Shown: piece by piece, positions 52,839 to 62,032 of the stretch
Position numbering within the stretch: the stretch's first letter is position 1
Layout of the letters: every line of letters starts with the position of its first letter
Assembly (NCBI RefSeq): GCF_019802285.1
Contig: NZ_JAIEUJ010000001.1
Coordinates: 434,001 to 498,000 of the forward strand
Direction: 5' to 3'
Source of the DNA: Novilysobacter antarcticus
GTDB taxonomy: Bacteria > Pseudomonadota > Gammaproteobacteria > Xanthomonadales > Xanthomonadaceae
Length of the DNA stretch: 64,000 nucleotides
Notes under the pieces: generated by a model
What the model was told of the DNA's origin: nothing
The model's database searches: none
Seen by the model: the letters and a program-made list of their open reading frames with translations, nothing else
Made by a program: the position numbers and the translations under genes

Positions 52839-55391
52839 TTAACCAGAAAAATCTGGCATCCGATCGGGCTCAAGTTTCAATAGTCCGTCCGGCAATGAAA
52901 GCTGAACATCGCCACTCGCCCCGCCCTTGAACGGCACTTGCCCAGCTTTCACCCGGAACTCGCCCGGGCAGGCGAACGTGATGTCGCCTCCCTCCAGGGT
53001 GATCTTCGTCTGCCCGGCCTGCAGGACGATCTTCTCCTTCGCCAGCACGTCGATGCGCTCATCACTCGCGGTGATGGTGACCGACTGGTCGGCCAGCACT
53101 TCCAGCTTTCCGGTGTGTGCTTGCAGACTGACCGGGCCGTCGGCGGCGATGGCCTTGATCGGACCTCGGTGGGCGAACAGGGCGACTTGACCACCGGCCA
53201 CGCCGGCCACGGTCTGGCCGGCGGCGATGTGGGTGTCCTGCTGACTGGTGAGATGGACGCTGCCGCCGGCGTGCGCCAGTGCACTCTTGGGTGTGGCCAG
53301 AGCGATGGCGTCGGGGCTTTCCAAGAACAGCAGCGGGGTGGCCAAGCGCTCCACGGGGTCACCGCCGTCGCGCTCGCCGCCGGCAGGCTTGGTGGCGGAC
53401 TGGCCGTTGACGGCGCCGCTGTAGTGGCCGTCCTGTTCCGGGTCAACTGCGGCGAGCATCTCGGTCTGGCGCTCATTGGCGCTCAGCGGCGCGACCTGCG
53501 CCACGCCGACCGCGTCATCCAGCGCCTGCGCGGTGCGCTGCGCGCCCTTGAGCTGGGCGACCGCCTCGGCCACGTCCATCTGGGTGGAGGCGCCTTCAGT
53601 GCGGACAGTGGTCGATAAGAGCACCCCCTGACCGGCGCGCACGTTGGCCCAGCCCAGCGTGGCCAGATCGAAGCCCGACCCTCGCAGGCCGCTGCGGCGG
53701 GCGTTGTCGTGGTCGATCAGGTAGCCGAGCTCCAGCCGGCTGTCGGCCAGGCTGGTGTGCAGGCGCTGGCGCAGTTGGCCGGGGGCGTCGTCGATCACCC
53801 ACTGTTGGCTATCACCGCCATCCAGGCTTTGCGTGTGCAGGCCGCTCAGGGTCCCGGGGTGGTTGCTCGCATCGGCCAACGCGAACGGTGGGGCTACGTT
53901 GCCGTTGTAGAGCTGGCCGGTGATGACGGGCTGGTCGATGTCGCCGTGCAGGAACTCGACCAGCACCTCGCTGCCGACGCGGGGTAGGGCGTGGCTGCCC
54001 CAGTTGGCGCCGGCCATCCACTCGGCCACGCGCACCCAGGTGCCGCTGGTGTCGTTGCCGGGCGCGTGGCCCTCCGGGTTGGCACTGGATCCAGTCTCGG
54101 CGAGCCCGCCGGGGTTGGGCACCGCGCCGCGCTGCCACGGGAACTGGATCCGCACCTGATGGTCGCGAGTGGAGGTCACGGCGGATTCGGGCAGGCCGAC
54201 CACGGTCGCAGTCTGCATCCCGGACGCGGTGGGCTTGAAGCGGTCGACAGGTACCACCGGGGTCTCGGCGGTGACGGCGAGAAACCGGTTGCGGTAGTTG
54301 CCGCGTTCGATCCCGCCGGCCGTATCCAGCAGTTCAACGATGCCGCTGTCCAGATTGTTGGCGGCGCGGTGTTCGATGACCAGCGGCACGAACGCCTGCC
54401 CGGACAGGTCGGGGTGCCGGCTCAGGGTGAAGGCAAAGCCCGACGCCATGCTGCGGGCGCTGCCGGCGCCGGCATGCAGGCGCTGCGGCAGGCGCATCGC
54501 GTCCAGTTGCAGGGCCGCGTGCTGGTCGGCGTCGCTGCGAGCGGCAAAGCGGCCGCTGCGTGGGGCGCGGAAGCATTCAAGCGCGGGAGCGTTCGGTCCG
54601 GCCGGAGCGCCGGTGGCGACGGCCGCCACCGCCTCGACCTGCTCGGGCTGCCAGCTGGCGGTACCCACGACGCTGGCGGTGACCTGGCGCTGCTCGCTGA
54701 AGCGCTGGATCGCGTCGGTCGATTCGGTCGCGTCGCTGCGGTGGAAGCGCAGCGTGGACTCGATCGCCTCCGGCACGCTCGCATCGCGATCGAAGACCAC
54801 CAGGGTGACGCCGCCTTCGGCTTCCTGCGCATGCTCGAACCGCCACGCCAGCCCGGCATCGGCCAGCAGACGGAACACGAACTGGTGGTCGCTCTCGCGG
54901 TACTGGGTGGTGATGGGATAGACCGGCAGGGACTGGGTGGCGTCGACGCGCAGTGCCGCTTGCGGGTAGTCGTCCAGCACGCGTTCCAGCACGCCCAGCG
55001 CATCCAGGTCCTGGAACACCAGCGCGTTGCGGCGCAGCTTCAGGAAGGTGGTCCACGGCTCCATCACCAGCCGGTAGCGGGCCAGGCCGCCGTCGCTGCC
55101 CAGTGCGACGACGCGGGTGCAGTGGCCGTGCCAGTGGCGCAGACCGCCATCGGCCCGACGAAGGCGCAGCGCCATCGGGTTGCCCAGTAGGGCACGTGTA
55201 TCAAGAAATGCATCGGTGGACAGGCAGTCCACGTTGAAGACGAAATCGTCGCAGACGGCCTCACGGCCTTCGAAGCGCTCCACGACGAGCGCATCCGGCA
55301 GCGCCGTGGACAGCTCGATCAGGCGCTGGTCCTGCGAGACCCGGGCCAGCGCACGGGCGACAGACTGGATATCCATATCCATAGGTAGCAT
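52839..55391 (-). CDS. vgrG: Type VI secretion system tip protein VgrG with DUF2345 extension
   Basis: 850 residues. The gp27/gp5-like core is recognised by VYPITTQYRESDHQFVFRLL, FRAPRSGRFAARSDAD-like text, then VRIQFPWQRGA, GTWVRVAEWMAGANWGSHAL and PRVGSEVLVEFLHGDIDQPV. A DUF2345 domain (about residues 640-800, LKGAQRTAQALDDAV to ITLEGGDITF) forms the beta-helix end, rather than a catalytic extension. No other T6SS structural gene is in the window, so this is an orphan vgrG with its own cargo. Two further in-frame ATGs follow the first within ten nt. Confidence 0.94.
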   Translation of the reverse strand: MLPMDMDIQSVARALARVSQDQRLIELSTALPDALVVERFEGREAVCDDFVFNVDCLSTDAFLDTRALLGNPMALRLRRADGGLRHWHGHCTRVVALGSDGGLARYRLVMEPWTTFLKLRRNALVFQDLDALGVLERVLDDYPQAALRVDATQSLPVYPITTQYRESDHQFVFRLLADAGLAWRFEHAQEAEGGVTLVVFDRDASVPEAIESTLRFHRSDATESTDAIQRFSEQRQVTASVVGTASWQPEQVEAVAAVATGAPAGPNAPALECFRAPRSGRFAARSDADQHAALQLDAMRLPQRLHAGAGSARSMASGFAFTLSRHPDLSGQAFVPLVIEHRAANNLDSGIVELLDTAGGIERGNYRNRFLAVTAETPVVPVDRFKPTASGMQTATVVGLPESAVTSTRDHQVRIQFPWQRGAVPNPGGLAETGSSANPEGHAPGNDTSGTWVRVAEWMAGANWGSHALPRVGSEVLVEFLHGDIDQPVITGQLYNGNVAPPFALADASNHPGTLSGLHTQSLDGGDSQQWVIDDAPGQLRQRLHTSLADSRLELGYLIDHDNARRSGLRGSGFDLATLGWANVRAGQGVLLSTTVRTEGASTQMDVAEAVAQLKGAQRTAQALDDAVGVAQVAPLSANERQTEMLAAVDPEQDGHYSGAVNGQSATKPAGGERDGGDPVERLATPLLFLESPDAIALATPKSALAHAGGSVHLTSQQDTHIAAGQTVAGVAGGQVALFAHRGPIKAIAADGPVSLQAHTGKLEVLADQSVTITASDERIDVLAKEKIVLQAGQTKITLEGGDITFACPGEFRVKAGQVPFKGGASGDVQLSLPDGLLKLEPDRMPDFSG

Positions 55392-55543
55392 CCACTTGCT
55401 TGTTGAGGCGGCGCTGCGATCGCACCGTTACTGGCCGGAAGATTAGCACCGTCCACGACGGGCCGCAGTCGGGGGGCAGACGCGACGCCTCCCCGTTTTG
55501 CGTCGCGGTCTATGTCCTGACGGTTCCCGACCGCCTCCATTCC

Positions 55544-56596
55544 CTACATCACCGCCAACGCCGAGTTGGTGAAGTGCCCCGGGTACTCGTCGCGGATCTC
55601 CAGCTTGCGTTCGATCGATTCGATAATTTTCGCGGCGAAGTTCACGCCGGCCATCTCGCTGCAGCTGAACAGATTTCCGGGGGAGAACACGTTCACTTCC
55701 AGAATGGTGTCGCCGATGATGTCGATGCCCACCAGGAACATGCCGTCGGCCTGCAGCTTGGGGCGGATCAGTTCGGCCAGGCGCAGTTCGCGGTCGGTGA
55801 TCTTGACCGCCTTGGCAGTGCCGCCGGCGTGGATGTTGCTGCGCACGTCGTCCTCGGCACCGACGCGCCTCATCGCCGCGTATTTGCCGTCGATCTGCAG
55901 CGGATAGCCGTTCATGATGAACATGCGGATATCGCCCTTGTCGGCTTCGGGCACCACGCTCTGGGCAATGATGTAGCCGTCGCGCTCGATCGCTTCGACC
56001 ATCTGGTTGAGGTTGCCGGCCGACTTGGAATCGAGCACGAACACGCCCTGGCCTCCGGAGCCCTGCAACGGCTTGAGCACCACCTTGCCGCCGTTGGCCT
56101 TGGCGAAGGCCTTGATGTCGCCGGAGTTGCGGCAGATCAGGGTCTTGGCGCGCACTTCGCGCGGGAAGGACTGGAAGTACAGCTTGTTGATCGCCTGCGA
56201 CAGCGTGTCCGGGTCGTTTAGCACCAGCACGCCGGCATGGGCGGCACGCTGGCCGAACTGGATGCCGATCTTCTCCGCCCAGGGGCGATCGACGGCGTCG
56301 TTGGACGGATCGCTGCGCATCATCAGAACGTCGAGCTCATCGATGTTGATCAGGGTGCTCTTCTTGCCGGCGCTCTTGAGCGCCTTGAAGAACTCGTCGC
56401 GGCTGCGTGTCTTGCCCTTGCCGGCCGGAATCCTGCGCGCGTGCACCTGCAGGGTGTCTTCGGGGTTGAGCACGAAATCGCCGGGGGTGATGTAGCAGAC
56501 GTCGTGCCCGCGGCGCGAGGCCTCGTGCGCGAGCACGGTGGTGGTGTAGCGCGGGTATTCGTCTTCGATCGAGTTGACGTAGAAGGCAATCAGCAC
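55544..56596 (-). CDS. Glutathione-synthase-like ATP-grasp protein
   Basis: 350 residues of the GshB type. N-terminal MLIAFYVNSIEDEYPRYTTT, the substrate-loop NDPDTLSQAINKLYFQSFP, the ATP-grasp glycine loop KVVLKPLQGSGGQGVFVLDS, RMFIMNGYPLQIDG and the metal-site LVGIDIIGDTILEVNVFSPG are visible. It is a paralogue rather than the housekeeping gshB; in this gene order it forms a trio with a DUF1704 protein and an N-formylglutamate amidohydrolase-like protein, hence it may ligate an amino acid or peptide other than gamma-Glu-Cys and Gly. Its start lies inside the end of the DUF1704 gene. Two broken copies of parts of this gene lie at 43.3-45.5 kb. Confidence 0.88.
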   Translation of the reverse strand: MLIAFYVNSIEDEYPRYTTTVLAHEASRRGHDVCYITPGDFVLNPEDTLQVHARRIPAGKGKTRSRDEFFKALKSAGKKSTLINIDELDVLMMRSDPSNDAVDRPWAEKIGIQFGQRAAHAGVLVLNDPDTLSQAINKLYFQSFPREVRAKTLICRNSGDIKAFAKANGGKVVLKPLQGSGGQGVFVLDSKSAGNLNQMVEAIERDGYIIAQSVVPEADKGDIRMFIMNGYPLQIDGKYAAMRRVGAEDDVRSNIHAGGTAKAVKITDRELRLAELIRPKLQADGMFLVGIDIIGDTILEVNVFSPGNLFSCSEMAGVNFAAKIIESIERKLEIRDEYPGHFTNSALAVM

Positions 56597-58491
56597 GTTG
56601 ATGGTTCCTTTAGCAGGTCAATGAAAGAGTGCCCCTCGCGCAGGCGGGCCAACCTGGCCTTGGCGTCGGGACGGTCGAGGAATTCGGGGGTGGCAACAGG
56701 CGGGCGCAACATGCCGCGCGCTTCCAGTTCTTCCACCACCGGCACATGGTGTTCGGCGATCTTCCCGTACCACAGGGGGTCGAGAGACAGGCCGTCGGCG
56801 ACGCGTTGCAGCACCTGCCGGAACCCGCGCAGGTAGATCGCGTCCTTGGTCAGGCCGCCGGAACGGAAGATGCGCGCAACGATGTTGAAGGCGCCCCGGC
56901 TGGAGAAGCCGTGCTCCGCCTGCAGCAGGCGATGGCAGGTAATGAAATCGGCACCGTCGAGCATCGCGTGGACCACCAGGACCCGAGCCGCTAGCAGGCG
57001 CAGCCGCGCCACGGTCAGGCCACCAACGATGAACTCGGCGAACACGCCCAGCCCTTCCTGCAGGCCCTCGTAGCCGGCCAGCCCGGCGCCGAAAATGCCC
57101 AGCCCCTGCTGGCAGCCGTTGATCCAGGTGAGCACATGCACGCTGATCTCGTGCTGCAATAAAGGATCCACGCGAACGCTTGGCACGCTGGTAGCGGTGG
57201 AGATCAGCAGCGAACGCCCGGACACCATCAGTCCGGGACCGGTGTCCGCGCGCAGGCAGGTCTCCGCGATGGCGAACGCCGGTGTGCGTTGGGTGTACCG
57301 CGCGAGGATCCGCTCGGCGGCGGCCTGGACACCGGCGGCATCAACGTACTCGCCGCTGTGCTCGCTGCCGGGCGCGAACGCCGCCAGCAGCGTGTTCGCC
57401 ACTTCCAGCAGTTCCGGCTCGACCCCGCCGTACTGGAGCAGCGACACATGGCGGAACGCGGGGGTATTGCGCCGTTGCAGCATCATCAGCTGCTGGTCCA
57501 GCTCATGCCGTTTCTCGTCAAACAACTGTTCGAGCACCGGGTCTTCGACCGCGCGCAGGTCGATGGCGTACAGGCGACGCTTAACGGTGTCGGGATTGAT
57601 GGGCAGCGGGCGGTAGTGGAATTCCGGCGCCTTGCGTCGCTGGTCTGCCTCGAACGCCTCGTAGGCCTCCACGGTGTTGATCGGCGAGATGCCGAGGAGG
57701 AAATCGAAGGAGGCACTGATGTTCGCCAGCGCCCGGTCGGCACGCTTCGCCGCTTTGACGAAGCGCCGGCGGCCGAGCGAGCGGTGGTGCGGGCGTTCGC
57801 CCACGTCGCCCTCGTGCGCCGTCAGCTCGACGAAGTGGGCGGCTGCCTGCAGCAGTGCATCGTGGATCGCGCTCTCGACCTGGTGGTAGATCTGCGGATA
57901 GATACGACGCGGGTCGCCGGGAATGCGGTGGATCTGTGGGATGCCGAGTGAGAGCACCGAAATCCCCTCGCGCCCGTCCAGCGCCGCGGCCAGCGCGGGC
58001 GACAATGGCGGGAGGGTCTCCGTGCAGAGCTCGGGCACGCGCAGGTCGATCTCCAGTTCCGACAAAGCGGACTCGAGGGTTTCCACGACATCCTGCGCGG
58101 CACGATCGCGGCTGGCGGCCAGCACGAACTGGAACGGTTCCAGTCGCGGGCTTTCCTCGTGCAGGCTGAGGTCGCGTGGCAGGTCGTGCAGCACGATCAC
58201 CAGAAATTTCGGATAGGCATCGCCCAGATGGTCGAGCAGCAGCGTCACTTCGGCGGCCGCGCCTGCCGCCGCCAGCTCGCCGCCCGCCTGGGGCCAGATC
58301 ACGCTGGCCGCGCTGATCGAGGCGACGCGCCGGGCCAGGCTGAAGGGCTCATCCGGATGCCCGGCCAGCAGCAGGAAGGGCAGGGGCCGGTCGATGTGCA
58401 CGCGGCCGCCGTCCGCCAACTTACGGCGATGGGCGTGCTCGCCACCGAGGTCGGGCGAGGGTGGCTGCTGCACCGGCACGTCGTCGTTCAA
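56590..58491 (-). CDS. DUF1704 family 'flavohemoglobin expression-modulating QEGLA motif' protein
   Basis: About 633 residues. The centre has LLQHEISVHVLTWINGCQQG, with a metalloprotease-like HExxxH, followed by GLAGYEGLQEGLGVFAEFIV carrying the QEGL motif that names the family. The fold is related to MATCAP-type metallopeptidases. The N-terminal about 300 residues hold SVLSLGIPQIHRI and other uncharacterised text. A TTG start at 58491, overlapping the amidohydrolase stop (TTGA), is most consistent with coupling; GTG 58479 is an alternative, and the frame is open to 58773 without conserved sequence. The annotated role in flavohaemoglobin expression is weakly supported. Confidence 0.82.
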   Translation of the reverse strand: MNDDVPVQQPPSPDLGGEHAHRRKLADGGRVHIDRPLPFLLLAGHPDEPFSLARRVASISAASVIWPQAGGELAAAGAAAEVTLLLDHLGDAYPKFLVIVLHDLPRDLSLHEESPRLEPFQFVLAASRDRAAQDVVETLESALSELEIDLRVPELCTETLPPLSPALAAALDGREGISVLSLGIPQIHRIPGDPRRIYPQIYHQVESAIHDALLQAAAHFVELTAHEGDVGERPHHRSLGRRRFVKAAKRADRALANISASFDFLLGISPINTVEAYEAFEADQRRKAPEFHYRPLPINPDTVKRRLYAIDLRAVEDPVLEQLFDEKRHELDQQLMMLQRRNTPAFRHVSLLQYGGVEPELLEVANTLLAAFAPGSEHSGEYVDAAGVQAAAERILARYTQRTPAFAIAETCLRADTGPGLMVSGRSLLISTATSVPSVRVDPLLQHEISVHVLTWINGCQQGLGIFGAGLAGYEGLQEGLGVFAEFIVGGLTVARLRLLAARVLVVHAMLDGADFITCHRLLQAEHGFSSRGAFNIVARIFRSGGLTKDAIYLRGFRQVLQRVADGLSLDPLWYGKIAEHHVPVVEELEARGMLRPPVATPEFLDRPDAKARLARLREGHSFIDLLKEPSTC

Positions 58492-59294
58492 GCCGCACCT
58501 GCCAGCAAGGTGCGCGCCTGCGCGGCGGCATGGTTGATGAACGCACGCATCGCCGCAAGCTCGTCCTGATAAGGGCGGCCGGTCCACTCGTCCATGTAGA
58601 ACTTCTTGAATTCCAGTGCGATCGCGCAGCCCGACTCCGGGTAGCGTTCGTGCACGAAGCGCGCCAGTTCGCCCTTGCCCTGGAAGGCGATGTTCTCGCG
58701 GACGTCCAACCGTCGGCCGTTGAAGTCGAACGCGCTCATTGACTGGATCAACGGGTCGAGGAGGAACGCCCAATGGTCACGCGGCATCGAGAAGGTGCCG
58801 ATGTTCACGTCCGGCGCATCTTCTTGCGGTGTCGGCGGTGCATCGGCGCCGTCGCGGCGGTGGTTGTAGCTGTGCACGTCGAGCAGCACGAAGCGGCCGT
58901 GACGGGCGACCACGCTGTCCAGCATTTCGCCCATCATCCGGTAGAAGCCGCGGTGGTAATCGTGCATGCCACGCAGCAGCTCACCGGCCGGCGGTGTCTG
59001 CCAGACGTGCAGGCCCCACGACTGGCTCGGATCCATGTACACCGCCGTATCGAGGCCGCGGTTGAGGTCGGCCTCGAACCGCGACCGCATCGCAATGACG
59101 TGGGTCGGGATGTCGACGATCGCCTGCCCGGTGTGCGGGTCCTCTTCGCGCAGGCGACCAGGGTCGTCGAGCGACATCGCAGCGGACGCCTGCGCGCCGA
59201 GTCCGTGGCCGTCGTGGATCGCGGTGGCAATGATCGGATCGTCGCCACGTTGGACGATCCACCAGGGTGGGGTGGGCTGTTCGAATTTTTCCAT
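58488..59294 (-). CDS. N-formylglutamate amidohydrolase-like protein
   Basis: 268 residues of the FGase (HutG-2) family, zinc-dependent amidases. Seen: IIATAIHDGHGLGAQASAAM near the start with a metal His pair, MRSRFEADLNRGLDTAVYMD, VLLDVHSYNHRRDGADAPP with another ligand His, and the late CAIALEFKKFYMDEWTGRP with the Glu. No hut genes are nearby, so the real substrate is probably not formylglutamate; the neighbouring ATP-grasp and DUF1704 genes point to a small N-acyl peptide or conjugate. It is the first gene of the coupled trio. Confidence 0.85.
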   Translation of the reverse strand: MEKFEQPTPPWWIVQRGDDPIIATAIHDGHGLGAQASAAMSLDDPGRLREEDPHTGQAIVDIPTHVIAMRSRFEADLNRGLDTAVYMDPSQSWGLHVWQTPPAGELLRGMHDYHRGFYRMMGEMLDSVVARHGRFVLLDVHSYNHRRDGADAPPTPQEDAPDVNIGTFSMPRDHWAFLLDPLIQSMSAFDFNGRRLDVRENIAFQGKGELARFVHERYPESGCAIALEFKKFYMDEWTGRPYQDELAAMRAFINHAAAQARTLLAGAA

Positions 59295-59369
59295 CGCGGC
59301 ACCTTGGCCGAAGGTGCGTGGCCAAAACGTGTATGCGACAGGGACACCCCATCGTTGCTGGTCGGCTGG

Positions 59370-59654
59370 CTATTTTTTGACCTGCACGCCCTTCCAGAAT
59401 GCCACCCGACCACGGATCTCCTCGGCCGCTTGTTTGGGCTCCGGGTAGTACCAGGCCGCATTCGCGTTGACAGCGTCGCCGACCACCACGTCGAAGTAGT
59501 GCGCGGTGCCTTTCCACGGGCAGGTGGTGGTGTGGTCGGAGGGGCGGAAGTGCTCGCGCAACAGTGCATCGTTCGGGAAGTAGTGGTTCTTCTCGACCAC
59601 GACGGTGTCGTCGCTGCGCGCAAGAACGGTGTCGTGCCAGGTGGCGGTCGTCAT
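59370..59654 (-). CDS. DUF427 domain protein
   Basis: 94 residues. The whole protein is one DUF427 domain: TVVVEKNHYFPNDALLREHF, TTTCPWKGTAHYFDVVV and NAAWYYPEPKQAAEEIRGRV are the usual conserved blocks, with the invariant CPWKG and WYYPEP motifs. The family is widespread and has no defined activity. It stands alone between the amidohydrolase trio and the AhpD-like gene. Confidence 0.9.
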   Translation of the reverse strand: MTTATWHDTVLARSDDTVVVEKNHYFPNDALLREHFRPSDHTTTCPWKGTAHYFDVVVGDAVNANAAWYYPEPKQAAEEIRGRVAFWKGVQVKK

Positions 59655-59803
59655 GGCATGGCTCTCTCTATAGCAGTGGAGCGTGCGACGTTGGATCGTA
59701 AAGCGGCGTCAAGCTGCGAGGGTGTCGACCGCACGCGTGCGTTCCGTCGTTCAATGACGTTTTCCCTACACTCTACTGCCACTCATTTATCCGGAGCGCT
59801 CAC

Positions 59804-60154
59804 ATGTCCAGCAAGTCCTTCAAGCAAATAACCCAGGATCTCGGTAAGGCGGTCGGAACCTTGCGCACGGCTGAGACCGGCACGATGGACGGATTTTCGG
59901 CGATGTCCAAGGCGGCAATGGAGCCGGGCGTGCTATCGGCGATTGACAAGGAACTGATGGCGCTGGCGATCGGCGTCGCCACCCGTTGCGATGGCTGCAT
60001 CGGTTTTCATGTGAAGGCACTGGTGCGCCTTGGGGCCAGCTATAAGCAGCTGACCGAGACACTCGCGGTGGCGGTTTACATGGGTGGCGGTCCATCGCTG
60101 ATGTATGCAGCCGATTCCGTGCGGGCGTGGGAGGAATTCGGGGGAAACATCTGA
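59804..60154 (+). CDS. AhpD-like carboxymuconolactone decarboxylase family protein
   Basis: 116 residues. The active site CDGCIGFHVKALVRLG has the CxxC plus His of the AhpD/CMD alkylhydroperoxidase-type fold, and the helix LMALAIGVATR before it is conserved. Likely a thiol-dependent peroxidase-like or reductase-like protein rather than a true decarboxylase. The ATG follows GGAGCG at a suitable distance. Confidence 0.9.
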   Translation: MSSKSFKQITQDLGKAVGTLRTAETGTMDGFSAMSKAAMEPGVLSAIDKELMALAIGVATRCDGCIGFHVKALVRLGASYKQLTETLAVAVYMGGGPSLMYAADSVRAWEEFGGNI

Positions 60155-60204
60155 CCAGCGTAAGCGTTCGTTGAGCCCGATAGACCCGTGCCGAATCAGG
60201 CGCC

Positions 60205-60644
60205 TTGCTGAACTGGATTCCCTATGAACACATCTGGTTCCGGCGCACTTCGGGCTGACACGGCAGCAGGTGGCCTTGCTCGCCTTGCTGCTGCTGCGCG
60301 GGCCGCAGACGGCTTCAGAGCTGATGGTCCGCAGCGAACGGTTGCAGGCCTTCGCTGATGTGGAGGAACTGCGCCATCAACTGGATCGGATGGCGCAACG
60401 CCAGCCCGCGCTGATCGTGGAGCTGCCACGCGGGCAGCGCCAGCGCGAGGAGCGCTTTGCTCATCTGCTTTGCGGGCCGGTAGACGTGGATGCGATTATC
60501 GCGCGGGAGCCCACTGCCGCTGGCGACTCGGCAGCGCCGCCGTTGGCAGCACGCGTGTCTGCGCTGGAAGCAGGCGTGGCCGACCTGCGCGAGCAGATCG
60601 AGCGGCTGTTGGGTGCGACTGCAAAAGGCGACGAAGCGATCTAA
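60205..60644 (+). pseudogene. yceH: Truncated YceH (DUF480) gene
   Basis: The readable part begins around THLVPAHFGLTRQQVALLAL, continues RGPQTASELMVRSERLQAFA, and ends RVSALEAGVADLREQIERLL, the C-terminal half of YceH with its coiled tail. The family is about 215 residues with two winged-helix units; here roughly the first 90 residues are absent, and the frame is closed by a TGA at 60225-60227. Just upstream, YEH in another frame (60223-60231) hints at a frameshift. A protein could still be made from GTG 60270, but it would lack the first wing. Confidence 0.7.
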
Positions 60645-60722
60645 GGAAACAGGATCAGGTGATCGGCTGACAGCAGTGGAGTGGGATAGCCGGAGATCCA
60701 CTGGCTGAACGGTTCACAGGTT

Positions 60723-60739
60723 GTCTCACACGGTGAGAC
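60723..60739. promoter_or_regulatory. Perfect 7-bp inverted repeat upstream of the radical SAM gene
   Basis: GTCTCAC and GTGAGAC are separated by ACG, 22 nt before the ATG of the radical SAM gene. The position, just ahead of the start of a two-gene DNA-repair unit, suits an operator; a small mRNA hairpin is the alternative. I cannot match it to a named regulator, and it does not match the usual SOS box. Confidence 0.4.
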
Positions 60740-60761
60740 GGAAACCCGCGATTCTCGCGCG

Positions 60762-62021
60762 ATGAACGTGACCGAGAAGCTCGCCGTGCTCGCCGATGCG
60801 GCCAAATACGATGCGTCGTGCGCGTCCAGCGGTGCAGCCAAGCGGGATTCGCTCAAGACGGGCGGGATTGGCAGCACCGGTGGCATGGGCATTTGTCATT
60901 CGTACACACCCGACGGCCGCTGCGTGTCGCTGCTGAAGATCCTGCTGACCAACTTCTGCATCTTCGACTGCGTGTACTGCGTCAACCGCGTGTCCAGCAA
61001 CGTCCGGCGCGCGCGCTTCACCACCGACGAGGTGGTGCGGCTGACGCTGGATTTCTACAAGCGCAACTACATCGAAGGCCTGTTCCTCTCCAGCGGCATC
61101 ATCCGCAGCGGCGACTACACCATGGAGCAGCTGGTGGAGGTGGCCCGCAGCCTGCGCGAGGACCACCGCTTCGGTGGCTACATCCATCTCAAGACCATCC
61201 CCGACGCCGCGCCCGAGCTGCTGGCGGCGGCCGGTCGCTACGCGGACCGGCTCAGCATCAACGTTGAGCTGCCCACCCAGGCCGGTCTGGACGCGCTGGC
61301 GCCGGAGAAGAACCTGGGCAAGATCCGCGGCGCGATGGGCGAGCTCCGCTGGCGGATCGAGGAAGGCAAGGCGGCGCGCAAGGCGGTGCGGCGCGGATCG
61401 GCCAAGCCGCCGCGCTTCGCGCCAGCAGGACAGAGCACGCAGATGATCATCGGCGCGGACGACGCCGACGACCGCAGCGTGCTGCAGTCCAGCGCCAACC
61501 TCTACGGCAACTACCAATTGCGGCGGGTGTACTACTCCGCGTTCTGCCCGATTCCGGACGCGTCATCGCGGCTGCCGCTGGTCCCGCCGCCGCTGGCCCG
61601 CGAGCACCGCCTCTACCAGGCCGACTGGCTGCTGCGCTTCTACGGGTTCGAGGTCGACGAGATCGCGCCGCCGGGTGGCAGCAATGCGGCCGGCAGCGGG
61701 ATGCTCGACCTGGACATCGACCCCAAGCTGGCTTGGGCGTTGCGTCACCCGGAGCAATTCCCGGTGGACATCAACCACGCCCCACGCGAGATGTTGCTCC
61801 GGGTGCCGGGGCTGGGCACGAGGAATGTGGGTCGGATCGTGCAGTCGCGCCGCAGCGGCGGCCTGCGCGTGGCGGATCTGGCGCGGCTGCGTGCGCCCAT
61901 CGCCCGGGTGCTGCCGTTCGTGCAGTTGCTAGACCATCATCCCCGCGGCCAATTGGATGACCCGGTGCGCCTGCGTGCGCGACTCGCCCCTCCGCCTGTG
62001 CAGGGCGGACTGTTCGGCTGA
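60762..62021 (+). CDS. Putative DNA modification/repair radical SAM protein
   Basis: 419 residues. The [4Fe-4S] motif is CIFDCVYC, a CxxxCxxC radical SAM cluster, inside LLKILLTNFCIFDCVYCVNR. Family-specific text includes GGIGSTGGMGICHSYTPDGR and later FCPIPDASSRLPLVPPPLAR. A C-terminal helix-hairpin-helix-like region (PREMLLRVPGLGTRNVGRIV) suggests DNA binding. It is followed 11 nt later by a DUF4130-UdgX gene, the standard partner of this family, supporting a joint role in repair or removal of a modified base. Confidence 0.93.
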   Translation: MNVTEKLAVLADAAKYDASCASSGAAKRDSLKTGGIGSTGGMGICHSYTPDGRCVSLLKILLTNFCIFDCVYCVNRVSSNVRRARFTTDEVVRLTLDFYKRNYIEGLFLSSGIIRSGDYTMEQLVEVARSLREDHRFGGYIHLKTIPDAAPELLAAAGRYADRLSINVELPTQAGLDALAPEKNLGKIRGAMGELRWRIEEGKAARKAVRRGSAKPPRFAPAGQSTQMIIGADDADDRSVLQSSANLYGNYQLRRVYYSAFCPIPDASSRLPLVPPPLAREHRLYQADWLLRFYGFEVDEIAPPGGSNAAGSGMLDLDIDPKLAWALRHPEQFPVDINHAPREMLLRVPGLGTRNVGRIVQSRRSGGLRVADLARLRAPIARVLPFVQLLDHHPRGQLDDPVRLRARLAPPPVQGGLFG

Positions 62022-62032
62022 GCGGCGCAGCC

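Noticed and set aside
60723-60739. LexA/SOS box ahead of the radical SAM gene
   Set aside because: The dyad GTCTCAC-ACG-GTGAGAC does not have the CTGT-N8-ACAG or Xanthomonas-type TTAGTA-N-TACTA arrangement, so it was left as an unnamed dyad.
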